Below are positions 5,850 to 6,208 of a stretch of 6,208 nucleotides of DNA, piece by piece. Each line of letters begins with the position of its first letter. Position 1 is the first letter of the stretch. Position numbers and translations under genes: made by a program. Below the pieces are notes generated by a model, which was given only the letters and a program-made list of their open reading frames with translations, had not been told where the DNA came from and did not search any database. Origin of the DNA: JBDTCS01 sp039923455 (GTDB lineage: Bacteria; Bacteroidota; Ignavibacteria; Palsa-1295); assembly GCA_039923455.1 (NCBI GenBank), contig JBDTCS010000203.1, forward strand, positions 1-6,208. The letters are read 5' to 3'.

Positions 5850-6208
5850 TTAAGTAGCGGATGACCCGTCAGCTGGCGGATCGGCGTATAACTGTCCACA
5901 AAGATACAATACCGCCGACCAGATTCCTTTGGATCGGGGGTAGAACATTACAACAAAGAGTAGGTTAAAAAGTACCCAGATGGAAACTTGAGTCCAGGCG
6001 CCAAGTTCCACAATGCTATTGAGGAGAAAATATCCAACGATAAAAACAAACTCGGTTAAGATGAGATTCATGTACATCGCCCCAACGTATTCCCCCTGCT
6101 CACGATCAAGCTTTACGTGACAAACCGGACATTCCTCCCACATCGAAAAATACGAACGGAATAGCTTGCCCTTGTGGCAGTTTGGACAAATACATCGTGC
6201 GCCATAAC
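5850..6208 (-). CDS. DUF983-family zinc-ribbon membrane protein, N-terminus off the window
   Basis: The frame is open to the right edge; ATG 6143 is internal, because the upstream in-frame codons read YGARCICPNCHKGKLFRSYF, which is the conserved DUF983 opening. Two CxxC pairs (CPNC, then CPVC about 22 residues later) form a probable zinc ribbon or metal site. They are followed by GEYVGAMYMN and two hydrophobic segments (NLILTEFVFIVGYFLLNSIV and SIWVLFNLLFVVMFY), with the family-typical FYPRSKGIWSAVLYL after the second. The visible part is about 118 residues and only a few N-terminal ones should be missing. The function of DUF983 is not established. In many alphaproteobacteria the gene sits between cytochrome c oxidase subunit III and surf1, which hints at a role in heme-copper oxidase biogenesis. 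The downstream partner here is the CPMC membrane protein. Confidence 0.88.
   Translation of the reverse strand, partial: YGARCICPNCHKGKLFRSYFSMWEECPVCHVKLDREQGEYVGAMYMNLILTEFVFIVGYFLLNSIVELGAWTQVSIWVLFNLLFVVMFYPRSKGIWSAVLYLCGQLYADPPADGSSAT

Noticed and set aside
1..6208. Defence island, CRISPR, phage or insertion-sequence content
   Set aside because: All seven well-supported genes are housekeeping, metabolic or respiratory types. There are no transposase motifs, no spaced direct repeats, no terminal inverted repeats and no nuclease or reverse-transcriptase motifs.

Overview
This window is ordinary bacterial chromosome: seven protein genes, dense coding and no mobile element, CRISPR array, tRNA or rRNA. 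Base composition is moderate and the pentamer GATCG is strikingly common. Shine-Dalgarno sites are strong before some genes (Rieske, TPR) and absent before others (dnaG, both methyltransferases). The mix suggests a free-living respiratory bacterium with a split acyl-CoA mutase, a Tat-exported Rieske protein, and a DUF983 gene beside a small membrane protein. My best guess is the Bacteroidota/Chlorobiota side of the tree (Kapabacteria- or Ignavibacteria-like). That is an impression from gene content, not a demonstrated assignment.

Layout, left to right. Positions 1-449 (+) hold the C-terminal end of the catalytic subunit of a methylmalonyl-CoA mutase-type enzyme, cut by the window edge. Its stop codon lies in a three-copy 15-bp tandem repeat (443-487), which leads directly into a SpoU/TrmH-family RNA 2'-O-methyltransferase (495-1271, +). 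A gap of about 216 bp with a small hairpin precedes a four-repeat TPR protein (1488-1991, +). A second gap holds a long imperfect inverted repeat (2052-2099). Next comes a Tat-signal Rieske iron-sulfur protein starting at GTG (2167-2706, +), closed by a textbook intrinsic terminator (2750-2778). DNA primase, dnaG (2808-4733, +), begins only 29 bp after that terminator. An uncharacterised class I SAM methyltransferase (4752-5507, +) follows 18 bp downstream of dnaG. The right end is on the opposite strand: a DUF983 zinc-ribbon membrane protein (5850-6208, -, N-terminus off the window) and, 30 bp downstream of it, a small exported membrane protein with a CPMC motif (5523-5819, -). The last two convergent genes end 15 bp apart.

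The genes form several short transcription units rather than one pathway: mutase plus RNA methyltransferase; TPR alone; Rieske alone; dnaG plus methyltransferase; DUF983 plus CPMC protein. The Rieske protein and, by family association, the DUF983/CPMC pair point to membrane respiration. I found no convincing new multi-gene system. The best leads are the CPMC/DUF983 pair and the tandem-repeat junction at 429-498, which may encode a tiny coupling peptide.
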